The notes: generated from the sequence alone by a model not told the origin. DNA of 64,000 nucleotides from Chloroflexota bacterium (GCA_016191395.1 JACPOS010000006.1:1-64000), one strand, 5' to 3'. Positions 11,202 through 19,667 are shown, numbered from the stretch's first letter. A program made the numbers and translations.

Positions 11202-11965
11202 TGCGCGACGGGCCGCACATCGTTCGGGGGCCCGATTGGTGGCTCAGGCTCAACGTCGCGTGGTGGCACCTCACGATCGGGCCGGAGTACCCGCCGAATG
11301 AGACGGACCTGCGCGACTCGACCGTGTTCGGGCTGGAGTTGCCCCGCCGTGCCTCGGTCGCCGTCCTCGCGACGATCGCGCTGATCCTGTTGGACCAGGC
11401 GCGGGCCCTGGTGCCGCTGTTCCCGGCCGATGGCATCGCCGGGCTGACGCCGATCACGCTCCAGCGCTTCGTGCTGTTCCTCGTCGCGCCGCTCGCGATC
11501 GTGCTCGTGGGCTTCCGCGACGACCCACGCAGGTACGCGCTCCGGCTCGGCAACTGGCGCTGGGGCCTGGGCCTGCTCGTCGCCGGCCTCGTGGTCATGA
11601 CCCCGATCATCGTCGCGCTCGCCGGCCTCGAATCGTTCCGTGCGTTCTACGGCGGCGCGACCGCGCCGCTCGGCACGCGGCTCGCCAACAACCTCGTGGA
11701 GCTCATTCCGGCGGAGTTCCTGTTGCGCGGGTTCCTGATGTTCGCGCTGTGGCGGCGGGTAGGGCCGCTCGGTCTCGTGCTGTCACTGGTCCCGTTCGTG
11801 CTGACGCACCTGGGCAAACCGGACGTGGAGCTGTGGTCCACGTTCGTCGGCGGGGCGATCTTCGCCTGGCTGGACTGGCGGACCGGGTCCATCCTGTGGA
11901 GCGCCCTCGGGCACGTGTACGTGTTGACGCTCATGCTCGTGGCCGTCGGCGGCGCGACGCCCTGA
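11201..11965 (+). CDS. CPBP-family intramembrane protease-like protein
   Basis: A 254-residue protein with about six to seven membrane segments. CPBP (Abi) motifs are present: IPAEFLLRGF for motif 1 (EExxxR), FVLTHLGKP for motif 2 (FxxxH) and a final GHVYVLTLM. Motif 1 has a single Glu (AEFLLR) where most family members have EE, so activity is not certain. Related enzymes process prenylated proteins or act in bacteriocin immunity. The start codon overlaps the stop of the MBL-rhodanese gene by one base. Confidence 0.8.
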   Translation: MRDGPHIVRGPDWWLRLNVAWWHLTIGPEYPPNETDLRDSTVFGLELPRRASVAVLATIALILLDQARALVPLFPADGIAGLTPITLQRFVLFLVAPLAIVLVGFRDDPRRYALRLGNWRWGLGLLVAGLVVMTPIIVALAGLESFRAFYGGATAPLGTRLANNLVELIPAEFLLRGFLMFALWRRVGPLGLVLSLVPFVLTHLGKPDVELWSTFVGGAIFAWLDWRTGSILWSALGHVYVLTLMLVAVGGATP

Positions 11966-12002
11966 GCGCGGGCGTGTATCCAACGCACGATTTCTGGCGC
12001 CC

Positions 12003-12019
12003 TGTGCATCGGATGCACA
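12003..12019. promoter_or_regulatory. 17-bp perfect palindrome in a gene-free gap
   Basis: TGTGCATCGGATGCACA is a perfect inverted repeat (8-bp arms, 1-base centre) in the 271-bp gap at 11966-12236. Both flanking genes end towards this gap (CPBP protease on plus, VOC protein on minus), so it is not an obvious promoter operator. It could be a weak bidirectional terminator or a protein site. The rest of the gap shows no ORF with a ribosome site. Confidence 0.3.
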
Positions 12020-12236
12020 TTGACGACCGTGGACCCCAGGCCGAGGTCGTCACGGTGCATCTGGCGCTCACCATGGACGTGATTCCGTGCGTGTCGCGTG
12101 GCGAGGTGCCTTGAACGCACCTTGGGACCCGGAACGACGGGGTCTGCGGCGTCGGGTGCGTCAGGAATGTGCGCCCAACGCACGACGACGTTGTGACGCG
12201 CGCAATCGAGCCCTCGACTGACCGCGCTCCGGCGTG

Positions 12237-12722
12237 CTAGGCGGCGGGCCCGGCGGGAGCGCCCCAGCGACGGATCTCGGCGTCGATATCGAGCGGCGCG
12301 ATCCCGGCCGATTTCCCCTCGTCGACCCACGCCTCCCGGGGCACGCGCCACATGATCTCGAACTCGTTGCCGTCCGGATCCGCGCCGTACAGCGACTTGG
12401 AGACGCCGTGGTCGCTCGCGCCGCCCAGGGCGCCGGCCGCGGAGAGCTCCCGGGCCGCGGTCGCAAGGTCCTCGATGGTCGGGACCTCCCAGGCGAGGTG
12501 GTACAGGCCGGTCGAGCCGCGCGGGGCGCGCGGGGCATTGGGACCGACCGAGAACAGGCCAAGGTCGTGGTGGTTGTCCCCGCCACCGGCACGCATGAAG
12601 ACGGCGCGGCCACCGAGGTTGTCCACGACCTCGAATCCGAAGAGCCGGGCGTAGAACTCCGCCGCGACCTGGGCATCGCGGACGTAGAGGACGGCATGGT
12701 TGAGCTTGGCGACGGGGATCAT
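12237..12722 (-). CDS. VOC-family (glyoxalase/dioxygenase-like) protein
   Basis: A 161-residue single VOC domain. It starts IPVAKLNHAVLYVRD with the first metal-ligand His, has GLYHLAWEVP for the second, and ends its core with YGADPDGNEFEIMW containing the ligand Glu. This paired beta-alpha-beta-beta-beta pattern is shared by glyoxalase I, extradiol dioxygenases and fosfomycin-resistance enzymes; the substrate is unknown. I chose the ATG at 12722 because GGAG sits just upstream and the VOC fold begins there; the longer upstream frame is not protein-like. It lies 71 bp downstream of the F420/NADP-reductase-like gene on the same strand. Confidence 0.88.
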   Translation of the reverse strand: MIPVAKLNHAVLYVRDAQVAAEFYARLFGFEVVDNLGGRAVFMRAGGGDNHHDLGLFSVGPNAPRAPRGSTGLYHLAWEVPTIEDLATAARELSAAGALGGASDHGVSKSLYGADPDGNEFEIMWRVPREAWVDEGKSAGIAPLDIDAEIRRWGAPAGPAA

Positions 12723-12793
12723 GGCGAGGTTCTCCTTGGAATCGACGAGCGCCCGGGACGTGCCCGGGCGCCCATCGTAATCGTGGTTCGGGT

Positions 12794-13438
12794 TCAGGCG
12801 GCGACGGCGACCGGCGCGCCCACGAGCTTCCAGCCGGTCTTCCAGGTGGAGCCCGGCGCCATGTTCAGGCTGATGTTCAGCCACGCGAGTGACTCGAGCT
12901 GTCGAGCGGCAGACAGCGGCCCGACATCGATCGGGTTGAGGCCGATGGACTCGGCGAGCCCGAGGGCGATGGCCTTTGCGTCGGCGTCATCCGCGGCGAC
13001 GTAGCCGTCGAGCCGGATGCCTTCCGGCGCCGGGGCCGCGATGTTGTTCGCGAGCAGCGTGTTGAACGCTTTGACGACGTGCGCCTCGGGCAGCCAGGCG
13101 GCGATCCGCTCCGCGCCCGAGTCGGTGCCGCCGAACAGCGGCCCGGACCAGTCCGCCTTTGCGGGGTTCGTGACGTCCACGATTGTCTTGCCGTTCACGA
13201 CGGGTCGGATGGCGCCGGCGATCTCCTCCGCGGCACCGAACGGCACGGCGAGGATGACGACGTCGGCGAGGGCAGCGGCGGCAGCCGGACTCGTCGCGAC
13301 GGTGGCGCCGGCGGCCTGCGCGGCCGCCTCGACCTTGTCAGCACTGCGGGCGGTGAGGTAGACGCGATGACCCGCGCCGACGAACGCGGTGGCGAGGCCC
13401 GATCCTACGCTCCCGGTTCCGATGATGGCGATATCCAC
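12794..13438 (-). CDS. NADPH-dependent F420 reductase-like protein
   Basis: A 214-residue protein with an N-terminal dinucleotide motif (IAIIGTGSVGSGLATAF). The later VILAVPFGA, VDVTNP and VKAFNTLLANN segments are typical of the F420H2:NADP oxidoreductase / NADP oxidoreductase coenzyme-F420-dependent family. It may move hydride between F420 and NADP or be a related NADP-binding reductase. The start is GTG at 13438 with AGGAG upstream. A set of GCAAC/GTTGC inverted repeats lies in its promoter region. The nearby F420-dependent oxidoreductase supports F420 use, but no F420 biosynthesis gene is in the window. Confidence 0.85.
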   Translation of the reverse strand: MDIAIIGTGSVGSGLATAFVGAGHRVYLTARSADKVEAAAQAAGATVATSPAAAAALADVVILAVPFGAAEEIAGAIRPVVNGKTIVDVTNPAKADWSGPLFGGTDSGAERIAAWLPEAHVVKAFNTLLANNIAAPAPEGIRLDGYVAADDADAKAIALGLAESIGLNPIDVGPLSAARQLESLAWLNISLNMAPGSTWKTGWKLVGAPVAVAA

Positions 13439-13493
13439 GGTGGTTGCTCCTGGTGCTCGCCCGGACCTTCCGGGCGGCTATTTGCTTGACGAC

Positions 13494-13526
13494 GCAACTA
13501 TATCCCCATGTCGTTGCGAATGCAAC
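13494..13526 (-). promoter_or_regulatory. GCAAC/GTTGC operator cluster upstream of the F420 reductase-like gene
   Basis: On the plus strand GCAAC (13494-13498) is followed by GTTGC (13513-13517), GAAT and GCAAC (13522-13526). Read on the minus strand this gives TAGTTGCATTCGCAAC and, 20-odd bases on, TAGTTGCGTCG. Spaced copies of TAGTTGC are typical of MarR- or HxlR-type operators. It sits about 55-90 bp upstream of the GTG at 13438 and about 170 bp upstream of pntAA, so either promoter could be the target. No regulator gene is adjacent. Confidence 0.5.
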
Positions 13527-13692
13527 TACTTTCTTCGGGCGCCCGGGCCATTGACAGGCCGATGGGCCCGCGGGGGCGGGACCGTCGGACCCGCCGCAAT
13601 CGCCGATCGCCCGCTAGACTTCGGCGCGGTGCGGCCCCGGCCCCAGCAAGCGGCGGCCCACCCGGAGGAGCCCAAGCACACGTGACACCCGC

Positions 13693-14844
13693 ATGAAGGT
13701 TGGAGTTGCGCGTGAGACCGCGCCCGGCGAACGCCGCGTCGCGCTGGTCCCCGACGCCCTCGCCAAGCTGACTGCGGCCGGCCTCGAGATCCTCATCGAG
13801 GCGGGCGCGGGTCTCGGGGCGATGATCCCGGACGCCGCCTTCAAGGCCGCGGGGGCCAAGGTCGTCGAGACCGCGGATCTGTACGCACAGTCGGACGTCA
13901 TCCTCCGGGTACAGAAGCCAAGCCCCGACGAGGCCAGGCACCTCCGCAAGGGCCAGGCGATGATCGGGACGCTCCAGCCGCTGCTCGACCCCAAGCTCAT
14001 GGCAACGCTGGCGGACGCGGGGGTCACCGCGATCAGCCTGGACGCCATCCCGCGGACCCTGTCGCGCGCCCAGACCATGGACGCCCTGTCATCGCAGGCC
14101 AACGTCGGCGGGTACAAGGCGGTCCTCCTTGCGGCGAACGCGTTCGGGCGCTACTTCCCGCTCCTGACGACCGCCGCGGGAACCGCGAAGCCCGCCAACG
14201 TGCTGATCCTGGGGATCGGGGTCGCCGGCCTCCAGGCGATCGGGACCGCCCGCCGGCTGGGTGCGGTCGTGAAGGCGTACGACGTCCGGCCGGAGACGCG
14301 CGAGCAGGCGGAATCGCTCGGTGCGCAGTTCGTGACCCTGAAGACCCAGATCGACGCGACCGGCGCCGGCGGGTACGCCCGCGAGCTCACGCCCGAGGAG
14401 CGCGCGTCGCAGCAGGCAGAGCTCAACGAGGTCATCGGCGGGATGGACGTGGTGATCACCACGGCCCAGGTGCCGGGCCGCAAGCCGCCGGTCCTCGTCA
14501 CCGCGGAGGCGCTCGGCAAGATGAAGCCCGGCTCCGTGCTCGTCGACATGGCGGCCTCCGCGCTCGGCGGCAACGTGGAGCTGTCGAAGGCCGGCGAGAC
14601 CATCGTGACGGGCAACCTGGTGACGATCATCGCGCCTGAGAACCTGCCGGCCTCCATGCCCATCGGCTCCTCCCAGTTCTACGCCCGCAACATCTCCGCG
14701 CTGCTGCTCCAGCTGCTCAAGGACGGGGCGCTCAACCTGGACCCGGCGGACGAGATCGCCGGCCCCGTCACGATCACCCACGGCGGCGAGATCCGCTCCG
14801 ACGCCGTGAAGAAGCTCCTCGCGCCAGCGGAGGCCAAGGCATGA
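13693..14844 (+). CDS. pntAA: NAD(P) transhydrogenase subunit alpha part 1
   Basis: A 383-residue NAD(H)-binding component (domain I) of proton-translocating transhydrogenase. It begins KVGVARETAPGERRVALVPD and has the NAD-binding stretch ANVLILGIGVAGLQAIGTAR (about 172-191) followed by AYDVRPETREQAES. In the complex it passes hydride from NADH to NADP at the membrane, driven by the proton gradient, giving NADPH. The gene overlaps pntAB by 4 bases (ATGA), so the subunits are translationally coupled. The split alpha chain is the arrangement known from Rhodospirillum and many other bacteria. Confidence 0.96.
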   Translation: MKVGVARETAPGERRVALVPDALAKLTAAGLEILIEAGAGLGAMIPDAAFKAAGAKVVETADLYAQSDVILRVQKPSPDEARHLRKGQAMIGTLQPLLDPKLMATLADAGVTAISLDAIPRTLSRAQTMDALSSQANVGGYKAVLLAANAFGRYFPLLTTAAGTAKPANVLILGIGVAGLQAIGTARRLGAVVKAYDVRPETREQAESLGAQFVTLKTQIDATGAGGYARELTPEERASQQAELNEVIGGMDVVITTAQVPGRKPPVLVTAEALGKMKPGSVLVDMAASALGGNVELSKAGETIVTGNLVTIIAPENLPASMPIGSSQFYARNISALLLQLLKDGALNLDPADEIAGPVTITHGGEIRSDAVKKLLAPAEAKA

Positions 14845-15164
14845 GCACGGAGCTGCTTGCCGCGCTGACCGTCTTCGTGCTCGCGATCCTGTGCGGCTTC
14901 GCGGTGATCTCGAAGGTGCCGGCCACGCTCCATACGCCGCTGATGTCCGGCGCCAACTCGATCCACGGCATCGTGCTCGTTGGCTCGATGTTCATCGCCG
15001 CGTCGGCGACGGATCTCCTGAGCCAGGTCCTGAGCTTCGTTGCCGTCGCATTCGCGACGATGAACGTGGTCGGCGGCTACGTCGTCACCGATCGGATGCT
15101 CCAGATGTTCCGGCGCAAGCCCGCCGAGCCGAAGGCGGCCGCTGCCGCCGAGCCGAAGGCCTGA
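14841..15164 (+). CDS. pntAB: NAD(P) transhydrogenase subunit alpha part 2
   Basis: A 107-residue membrane subunit with three to four hydrophobic helices: LLAALTVFVLAILCGFAVI, the HTPLMSGANSIHGIVLVG segment typical of this subunit, and VLSFVAVAFATMNVVGGYVV. It supplies part of the proton channel (domain II). The C-terminus is an Ala/Glu/Lys-rich tail. The start overlaps the pntAA stop, and pntB begins three bases after its own stop. Confidence 0.95.
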   Translation: MSTELLAALTVFVLAILCGFAVISKVPATLHTPLMSGANSIHGIVLVGSMFIAASATDLLSQVLSFVAVAFATMNVVGGYVVTDRMLQMFRRKPAEPKAAAAAEPKA

Positions 15165-15167
15165 TCG

Positions 15168-16589
15168 GTGGACCTCCTCGACACGATCGTCCGGCTTGTC
15201 TGGCTGCTCGGGGCGGCCGGGTTCGTCTTCGGCCTGATGCGCATGAACTCGCCTGCCACGGCGCGGAACGGCAACCTCATCTCCGCGGGCGGCATGGCGC
15301 TCGCCATCGGCGGGACCGCCGTGCTGCTGGTCAGCAATGGCTCCATCTCGACCACCGCCCTGCTGATCATCGTCGCCGGCATTGCCGTCGGCGGCGGCCT
15401 GGGCCTGTACATGGCACGGACCGTGAAGATGACCGCGATGCCGCAGCTGGTGTCGCTGTTCAACGCGGTTGGTGGCGGCGCGGCAGCCCTCATCGCGATC
15501 GACGACTACATCCGCCTCGCGAGCGTCCAGTCGCTCCTGCCGGGCTCCATCCCGCTCGAGGTGTCGATCCCCACCGTCCTCGACATCGTCATCGGCGGCA
15601 TCACCTTCACCGGCTCCATCCTGGCGTCCGGCAAGCTCATGGGGATCATCTCGGGCAAGCCGATCAAGGTGCCGGGCGGCCAGCTCGTGACGCTGGCGCT
15701 GGCGCTCATCACGGCAGTGGCCGCGATCTACCTGTGGGCGGGCAACGTCAGCGTGCCGATCCTGTTCGTGATCATCGCGGCGTCGCTCATCTTCGGGATC
15801 ACGATGGTCCTGCCCATCGGCGGCGCGGACATGCCCGTCGTGATCAGCCTGCTCAACAGCTTCACCGGCACGGCCGTCGCGATGGCCGGATTCGTGCTCG
15901 GCAACGACGTGCTGATCATCGCGGGCGCCCTCGTCGGCGCCTCGGGCGCCATTCTCACCAAGCTCATGGCAGACGCCATGAATCGGTCCGTCGTCAACAT
16001 CATGATCGGCGGGTTCGGTGGCGGCGAAGGCACCGTTGGTGCGGTCGGCGCGGAGGGCGGCAGCGTCCGCTCGCTGGGCATGGACGACGCCGCGATCCAG
16101 CTCGCCTACGCCCAGAACGTGATCATCGTGCCGGGCTACGGCCTGGCGGTCGCGCAGGCCCAGCACGCGGTGCGCGAGCTGGCCGAGCTGCTCGAGGCGC
16201 GCGGCGTCAACGTGAGCTATGCGATCCATCCCGTTGCGGGCCGAATGCCCGGCCACATGAACGTCCTCCTCGCGGAGGCGAACGTGCCCTACCCGCAGCT
16301 CCGCGAGATGGACGACATCAACCCCGAGTTCGATCGATGCGACGTGGCGCTGGTCATCGGCGCGAACGACGTCACGAACCCGGCCGCGCGCCGCGCCGGG
16401 ACGCCCGTCAGCGGCATGCCCATCCTGGACGTGGACCACGCGAAGTCGATCATCGTCATCAAGCGCTCCATGGGCCGCGGCTACGCCGGCATCGACAACG
16501 AGCTATACGTGAATCCCAAGACGGGGATGCTCTTCGCCGACGCGAAGCAGGGCCTCGCCGACCTCGTCGCGGCGGTCAAGGCGCTCTAG
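15168..16589 (+). CDS. pntB: NAD(P) transhydrogenase subunit beta
   Basis: A 473-residue subunit. The N-terminal half holds about eight to nine membrane helices of the proton channel, including GLYMARTVKMTAMPQLVSLF and SFTGTAVAMAGFVLGND. The soluble C-terminal third is the NADP(H)-binding domain III, with VPGYGLAVAQAQHAV, HPVAGRMPGHMNVLLAEA and the late GANDVTNPAARR and KRSMGRGYAGIDN motifs. All are conserved in PntB. The start is GTG at 15168. The complete three-gene set should form a working NADPH-producing pump. Confidence 0.96.
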   Translation: MDLLDTIVRLVWLLGAAGFVFGLMRMNSPATARNGNLISAGGMALAIGGTAVLLVSNGSISTTALLIIVAGIAVGGGLGLYMARTVKMTAMPQLVSLFNAVGGGAAALIAIDDYIRLASVQSLLPGSIPLEVSIPTVLDIVIGGITFTGSILASGKLMGIISGKPIKVPGGQLVTLALALITAVAAIYLWAGNVSVPILFVIIAASLIFGITMVLPIGGADMPVVISLLNSFTGTAVAMAGFVLGNDVLIIAGALVGASGAILTKLMADAMNRSVVNIMIGGFGGGEGTVGAVGAEGGSVRSLGMDDAAIQLAYAQNVIIVPGYGLAVAQAQHAVRELAELLEARGVNVSYAIHPVAGRMPGHMNVLLAEANVPYPQLREMDDINPEFDRCDVALVIGANDVTNPAARRAGTPVSGMPILDVDHAKSIIVIKRSMGRGYAGIDNELYVNPKTGMLFADAKQGLADLVAAVKAL

Positions 16590-16623
16590 GCGCCGCCGCG
16601 CATTCGATCGGGGGACCCATCGC

Positions 16624-17265
16624 ATGGCCACGCTGTTCTGCCCCGTCTGCGGCACGGAGAACCCGACGACCCGCCAGTTCTGCCGCAAGTGTGCGTCCGA
16701 CCTGCGCGCACCGGTGCGCGATCCGAACGCCCCGGTACCGCCCGAGCCGGTGCAGGTCCCCGTCAGGCCGATCGTCCTCGGGGCGGGCATCGCCCTGGTG
16801 CTCGTGGTGCTGGCGATCGGGGCCCTGCTCCTCCTCGGCGGCTCCCCCGCCGCATCGCCGGCGCCGTCGGCCAGCCCCACCGCCGCGCCCACGGTCGCTG
16901 CGACGCCGACCGCAGCACCAACAACCGCGCCGACGCCCGAGCCGACGCCGACGGAGGCGCCGACCACGGAGCCCGAGCCGACCCAGCAGCCGGCCCCGGT
17001 CATCGTCTCCTTCGTTGGGCCGAAGAGCGTCAACTGCAACGACAGCGCCTTCAATGGCACGATCCATCTCACCTGGCAGGTCACGTTCGCGGATGGCGCG
17101 ACGCTCGCGATCGACGGGCCTGGCCTGTACAAGACCTACGTCGGGGTCATCGGCCAGGACGACGTGCCGTTCGGCTGCGGCGGCGAGCCGCATACCTACG
17201 TGCTGACCACCACGGGCGGCAACGGACCGCCGGCGACGATGCGCCTGGTGATCGCACCCGCCTGA
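16624..17265 (+). CDS. Zinc-ribbon membrane protein with extracytoplasmic domain
   Basis: A 213-residue protein with three parts. An N-terminal zinc ribbon has two CxxC knuckles (CPVCGTENPTTRQFCRKC). A single membrane helix follows (about 50-75, VLGAGIALVLVVLAIGALLLL), then an Ala/Pro/Thr-rich linker. The outside C-terminal domain of about 85 residues has two Cys (SVNCND, PFGCGG) and looks like a small beta sandwich. Proteins of this layout are common in high-GC Gram-positives and Chloroflexota, and their function is unknown. It starts 34 bp after pntB, but a functional link is not evident. Confidence 0.8.
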   Translation: MATLFCPVCGTENPTTRQFCRKCASDLRAPVRDPNAPVPPEPVQVPVRPIVLGAGIALVLVVLAIGALLLLGGSPAASPAPSASPTAAPTVAATPTAAPTTAPTPEPTPTEAPTTEPEPTQQPAPVIVSFVGPKSVNCNDSAFNGTIHLTWQVTFADGATLAIDGPGLYKTYVGVIGQDDVPFGCGGEPHTYVLTTTGGNGPPATMRLVIAPA

Positions 17266-17272
17266 TCCGACC

Positions 17273-17785
17273 TTAGGCCGGGTCCGGCACCGACACGTCG
17301 ACCACCGTCGCGCCGAGCGACCCGATCAGGTCTGCGGGCGCCAGGTGGAGGTTGACGCCCCGAGCACCACCGCCGATGGCGACGACGGGCTGGTCGAGGA
17401 TCGCCGCGTCCGCGAGCACGGGCCACGCCCGCGAGGAGCCGAAGGGCGTGATCGTGTACCGGACGTACCCCGTGACCCGCTGCGCCTCATCCGCATCCGG
17501 CAGGGACATGCGGCTCACGCCCAGGTGCGCCCGGAGCTTGGGCCAGTCGAACCGACGGCCGGCGGGAACGAGCACGAACAGGTAGTCATCCTCGCCGCGG
17601 CGGACGACGATCGTGCGCAGGAGCGCGCCGAGCGGGATGCCCTGCATCGAGGCGCTCTCCTCCGCACTCCCGGCGGGCTCGGTCGTGACGATACGGTGGG
17701 CCGTCCCGCTCGTGGCGATCGCGATCGTGGCGGGCGTCTCCGGAAACACGGGCATGTCCGGCATCCGGGCGATGGTGCCACGCAT
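17273..17785 (-). CDS. YbaK/EbsC-family (aminoacyl-tRNA deacylase-like) protein
   Basis: A 170-residue protein with the YbaK/ProX editing-domain pattern: a helix-strand start (TPATIAIATSGTAHRIVTT), VVRRGEDDYLFVLVPAGRRF, then the RVTGYVRYTITPFGS segment matching the family's GxxxGxxSPxG region, and a closing VVAIGGGARGVNLHLAPADL. Family members hydrolyse mischarged Cys- or Ala-tRNA(Pro). The ATG at 17785 was chosen to avoid a long non-conserved extension; MPDMPVF a few codons in is also possible. It is divergent from the GNAT gene, and another tRNA-editing gene (alaX) lies 0.7 kb away. Confidence 0.87.
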   Translation of the reverse strand: MRGTIARMPDMPVFPETPATIAIATSGTAHRIVTTEPAGSAEESASMQGIPLGALLRTIVVRRGEDDYLFVLVPAGRRFDWPKLRAHLGVSRMSLPDADEAQRVTGYVRYTITPFGSSRAWPVLADAAILDQPVVAIGGGARGVNLHLAPADLIGSLGATVVDVSVPDPA

Positions 17786-17851
17786 CCGCCGAAGGCGACC
17801 GACGAGGCCGGGCAGAGCCGGCGCAGGACCGCGGCGGCTATCGTTCCGCGG

Positions 17852-18448
17852 ATGCTGGAACGATCCGTCTCGATCACGCGCGCGCAGCCGCTCACGACGG
17901 CGCGGCTCGTCCTCCGACCATACGAGGAGGGCGACCTCGCGTTCCTCGCGGACATGTTCGGGCGCGAGGATGTCGCCCGCTACCTGCCGTGGCCGCCGAT
18001 GGATGAGGAGGCGGCTCGCGCCAAGCTGGAGCAACGGCTCCGCCAGGCGTCTGTCGGGCCCGACTCCGATGCCATCGTGACGCTCGCCGTGGAGACCGCG
18101 ACCGGCCGCAGCGTGGGTGAGTTCATGCTCCGGGTGCACAGCCCACGGCACCTCCAGGGCGAGATCGGCTGGAGCGTCCATCCGGACTTCCAGGGCCTGG
18201 GCTTTGCCACGGAAGGTGCGCGAGCCATGCTCCGCCTGGGCTTCGACGTCGCGGGCCTCCATCGGATCGCCGCCGAATGCGATCCGCGGAACACGGCGTC
18301 CATCCGCGTCATGGAGAAGCTCGGCATGCGCCGCGAGGCGCTGCTGGTCGAAGCCGAGCTGATCAAGGGCGAATGGGTGGACTCGCTCACCTTTGCCCAG
18401 CTCGAGTCCGAGTGGCGCGCCTCGGGCGGCGGCGTGGCCGCCGGCTGA
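17852..18448 (+). CDS. GNAT N-acetyltransferase, RimJ/RimL type
   Basis: A 198-residue acetyltransferase of the ribosomal-protein/spermidine type. It has TARLVLRPYEEGDL at the N-terminus, the IGWSVHPDFQGLGFATEGA acetyl-CoA loop (Q/RxxGxG/A) near 110-128, and HRIAAECDPRNTASIRVMEKL with the conserved Asn. It would acetylate an amine, often the N-terminus of a protein, using acetyl-CoA. It is convergent with alaX, with 3 bp between stops. Confidence 0.9.
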   Translation: MLERSVSITRAQPLTTARLVLRPYEEGDLAFLADMFGREDVARYLPWPPMDEEAARAKLEQRLRQASVGPDSDAIVTLAVETATGRSVGEFMLRVHSPRHLQGEIGWSVHPDFQGLGFATEGARAMLRLGFDVAGLHRIAAECDPRNTASIRVMEKLGMRREALLVEAELIKGEWVDSLTFAQLESEWRASGGGVAAG

Positions 18449-18451
18449 CGC

Positions 18452-19213
18452 TCAGGCGGGTGCGTCCGCCAGCTCGATGCGGATGCGCTTGTTGATGCGG
18501 CCCTTGGACTCGTAGCCGGTGACGCGGATCGAGCCGACCTCGCGGGTGTTGGCTACGTGCGTCCCGCCGTCCGCCTGGAGGTCGAGGCCCACGATCTCGA
18601 TCGTGCGGACCTCGGGGATGCCGGGTGGCAGGAGGTTGATCTTGGTCCGGATCAGGTCCGGGATCGCGAACGCCGCATCGCGCGGCAGGATCGCGACGCG
18701 GATCTCGCGCGCCGCCGCGAGCTCGGCGTTGACGCGCGCCTCGATCTCGCCGACGAGCTCGCCGGACATCCGCTCGAACTCGAAGTCCATCCGACCCGAC
18801 CCGGGCTCCATGTTGCCGCCGGTGACCTGCGCGCCGTAGTCGCGCCAGACCACGCCGCACAGGACATGCAGGGCCGTGTGCGTGCGCATCAGGAGGTGGC
18901 GCCGGTCCCAGTCGAGCTCCACCGTCACGAGGTCGCCGACGGCGGGCAGCAGGTCCGGCGATGGCGTGCCCGCGATCGCGAGGTCGTGGACGATCTCGCC
19001 GTCGGCCTTGTGGGCCGATCGGACGACCCACGTGGTGCCGTCGGATGCCCGCCGGAGAAGGCCGCTGTCGGCCGGCTGGCCGCCCCCGCCCGGGTAGAAG
19101 ACGGTGCGATCCAGGACCACCCCGGGTGCCGAATCGGCGCCGACCGAGACGACACGCGCGTCAGCCGCGCGGGCGTACGCGTCGGTGTAGGCAAGCTGCA
19201 ATCCCGTCGGCAC
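18452..19213 (-). CDS. alaX: Alanyl-tRNA editing protein AlaX
   Basis: A 253-residue stand-alone editing factor that removes Ser or Gly from mischarged tRNA(Ala). It has the AlaRS-type beta barrel start (VVLDRTVFYPGGGGQPADSG) and the zinc-site HxxxH in RTHTALHVL. The second half of the zinc site reads DGGTHVANTREVG, where most homologues have CGGTHV, so one Cys ligand is replaced by Asp. The length fits the medium AlaX-M class. The start is GTG at 19213. It matches the YbaK gene nearby in theme (trans-editing). Confidence 0.92.
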   Translation of the reverse strand: MPTGLQLAYTDAYARAADARVVSVGADSAPGVVLDRTVFYPGGGGQPADSGLLRRASDGTTWVVRSAHKADGEIVHDLAIAGTPSPDLLPAVGDLVTVELDWDRRHLLMRTHTALHVLCGVVWRDYGAQVTGGNMEPGSGRMDFEFERMSGELVGEIEARVNAELAAAREIRVAILPRDAAFAIPDLIRTKINLLPPGIPEVRTIEIVGLDLQADGGTHVANTREVGSIRVTGYESKGRINKRIRIELADAPA

Positions 19214-19471
19214 CGGCAGAGGGTACCGAAAGTCCGGTGCAGAGCTGCACCGGGATAAGCCGCAGATAAGCGCCGACCGGTACGGTCCTGCCCCTCGCCT
19301 GGGGCGGCACGGTGCGGTTGATCCCGGTTGGGTGTCGTTGGCGGTCAGGGGCCGCCGCCAATGGTCCTACTCGGACCCAGGACCTTCGTCCCATCGACCC
19401 GGCGGGGGGCTGTTCGTACGTTTGGGGTCCTCGGTCAGCGAGGCCAATTCATCTGTGAGGAGACTGCAATC

Positions 19472-19567
19472 ATGGCTCACCGCATTCGCCGGGCATGGAG
19501 CTTCGCACTGGCAATCAGCCCGATCGCGGCGATCGCCCTCGTCGAGGCAGCCCTTCGTCGCTGGTAG
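19472..19567 (+). CDS. Candidate 31-residue membrane microprotein
   Basis: A short ORF with a plausible ribosome site (GTGAGGAGA, about 8 bases upstream). It encodes a basic N-terminus (MAHRIRRAW), a hydrophobic stretch (FALAISPIAAIALVEAAL) long enough to cross a membrane once, and a basic end (RRW). A strong intrinsic terminator follows 61 bases after its stop. No family is recognised. Its isolated transcription unit between the divergent alaX and the convergent LAL regulator is the main support. It could also be a spurious ORF within a small RNA. Confidence 0.45.
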   Translation: MAHRIRRAWSFALAISPIAAIALVEAALRRW

Positions 19568-19628
19568 CAACCAGCACCACCAGATCAGCGGCGGATCGGC
19601 CCCTTCCTCCCGGTCCGGCCAGATGCTC

Positions 19629-19667
19629 GAACAAGACCCGGACCCTCCTCCGGGTCTTGTTCCTTTT
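19629..19667 (+). terminator. Strong intrinsic terminator
   Basis: A perfect 13-bp stem (GAACAAGACCCGG at 19629-19641 with its complement at 19650-19662), an 8-base loop and then CTTTT. It ends a plus-strand transcript that can only come from 19214-19628, because alaX runs away on the minus strand. The stem could also serve the convergent LAL gene ending at 19686 weakly, but the T-run is on the plus strand. Confidence 0.85.

Noticed and set aside
14679-16439. 586-codon minus-strand ORF over pntAB-pntB
   Set aside because: Extremely His/Asp/Arg-rich shadow sequence; pnt genes on the plus strand are unmistakable.
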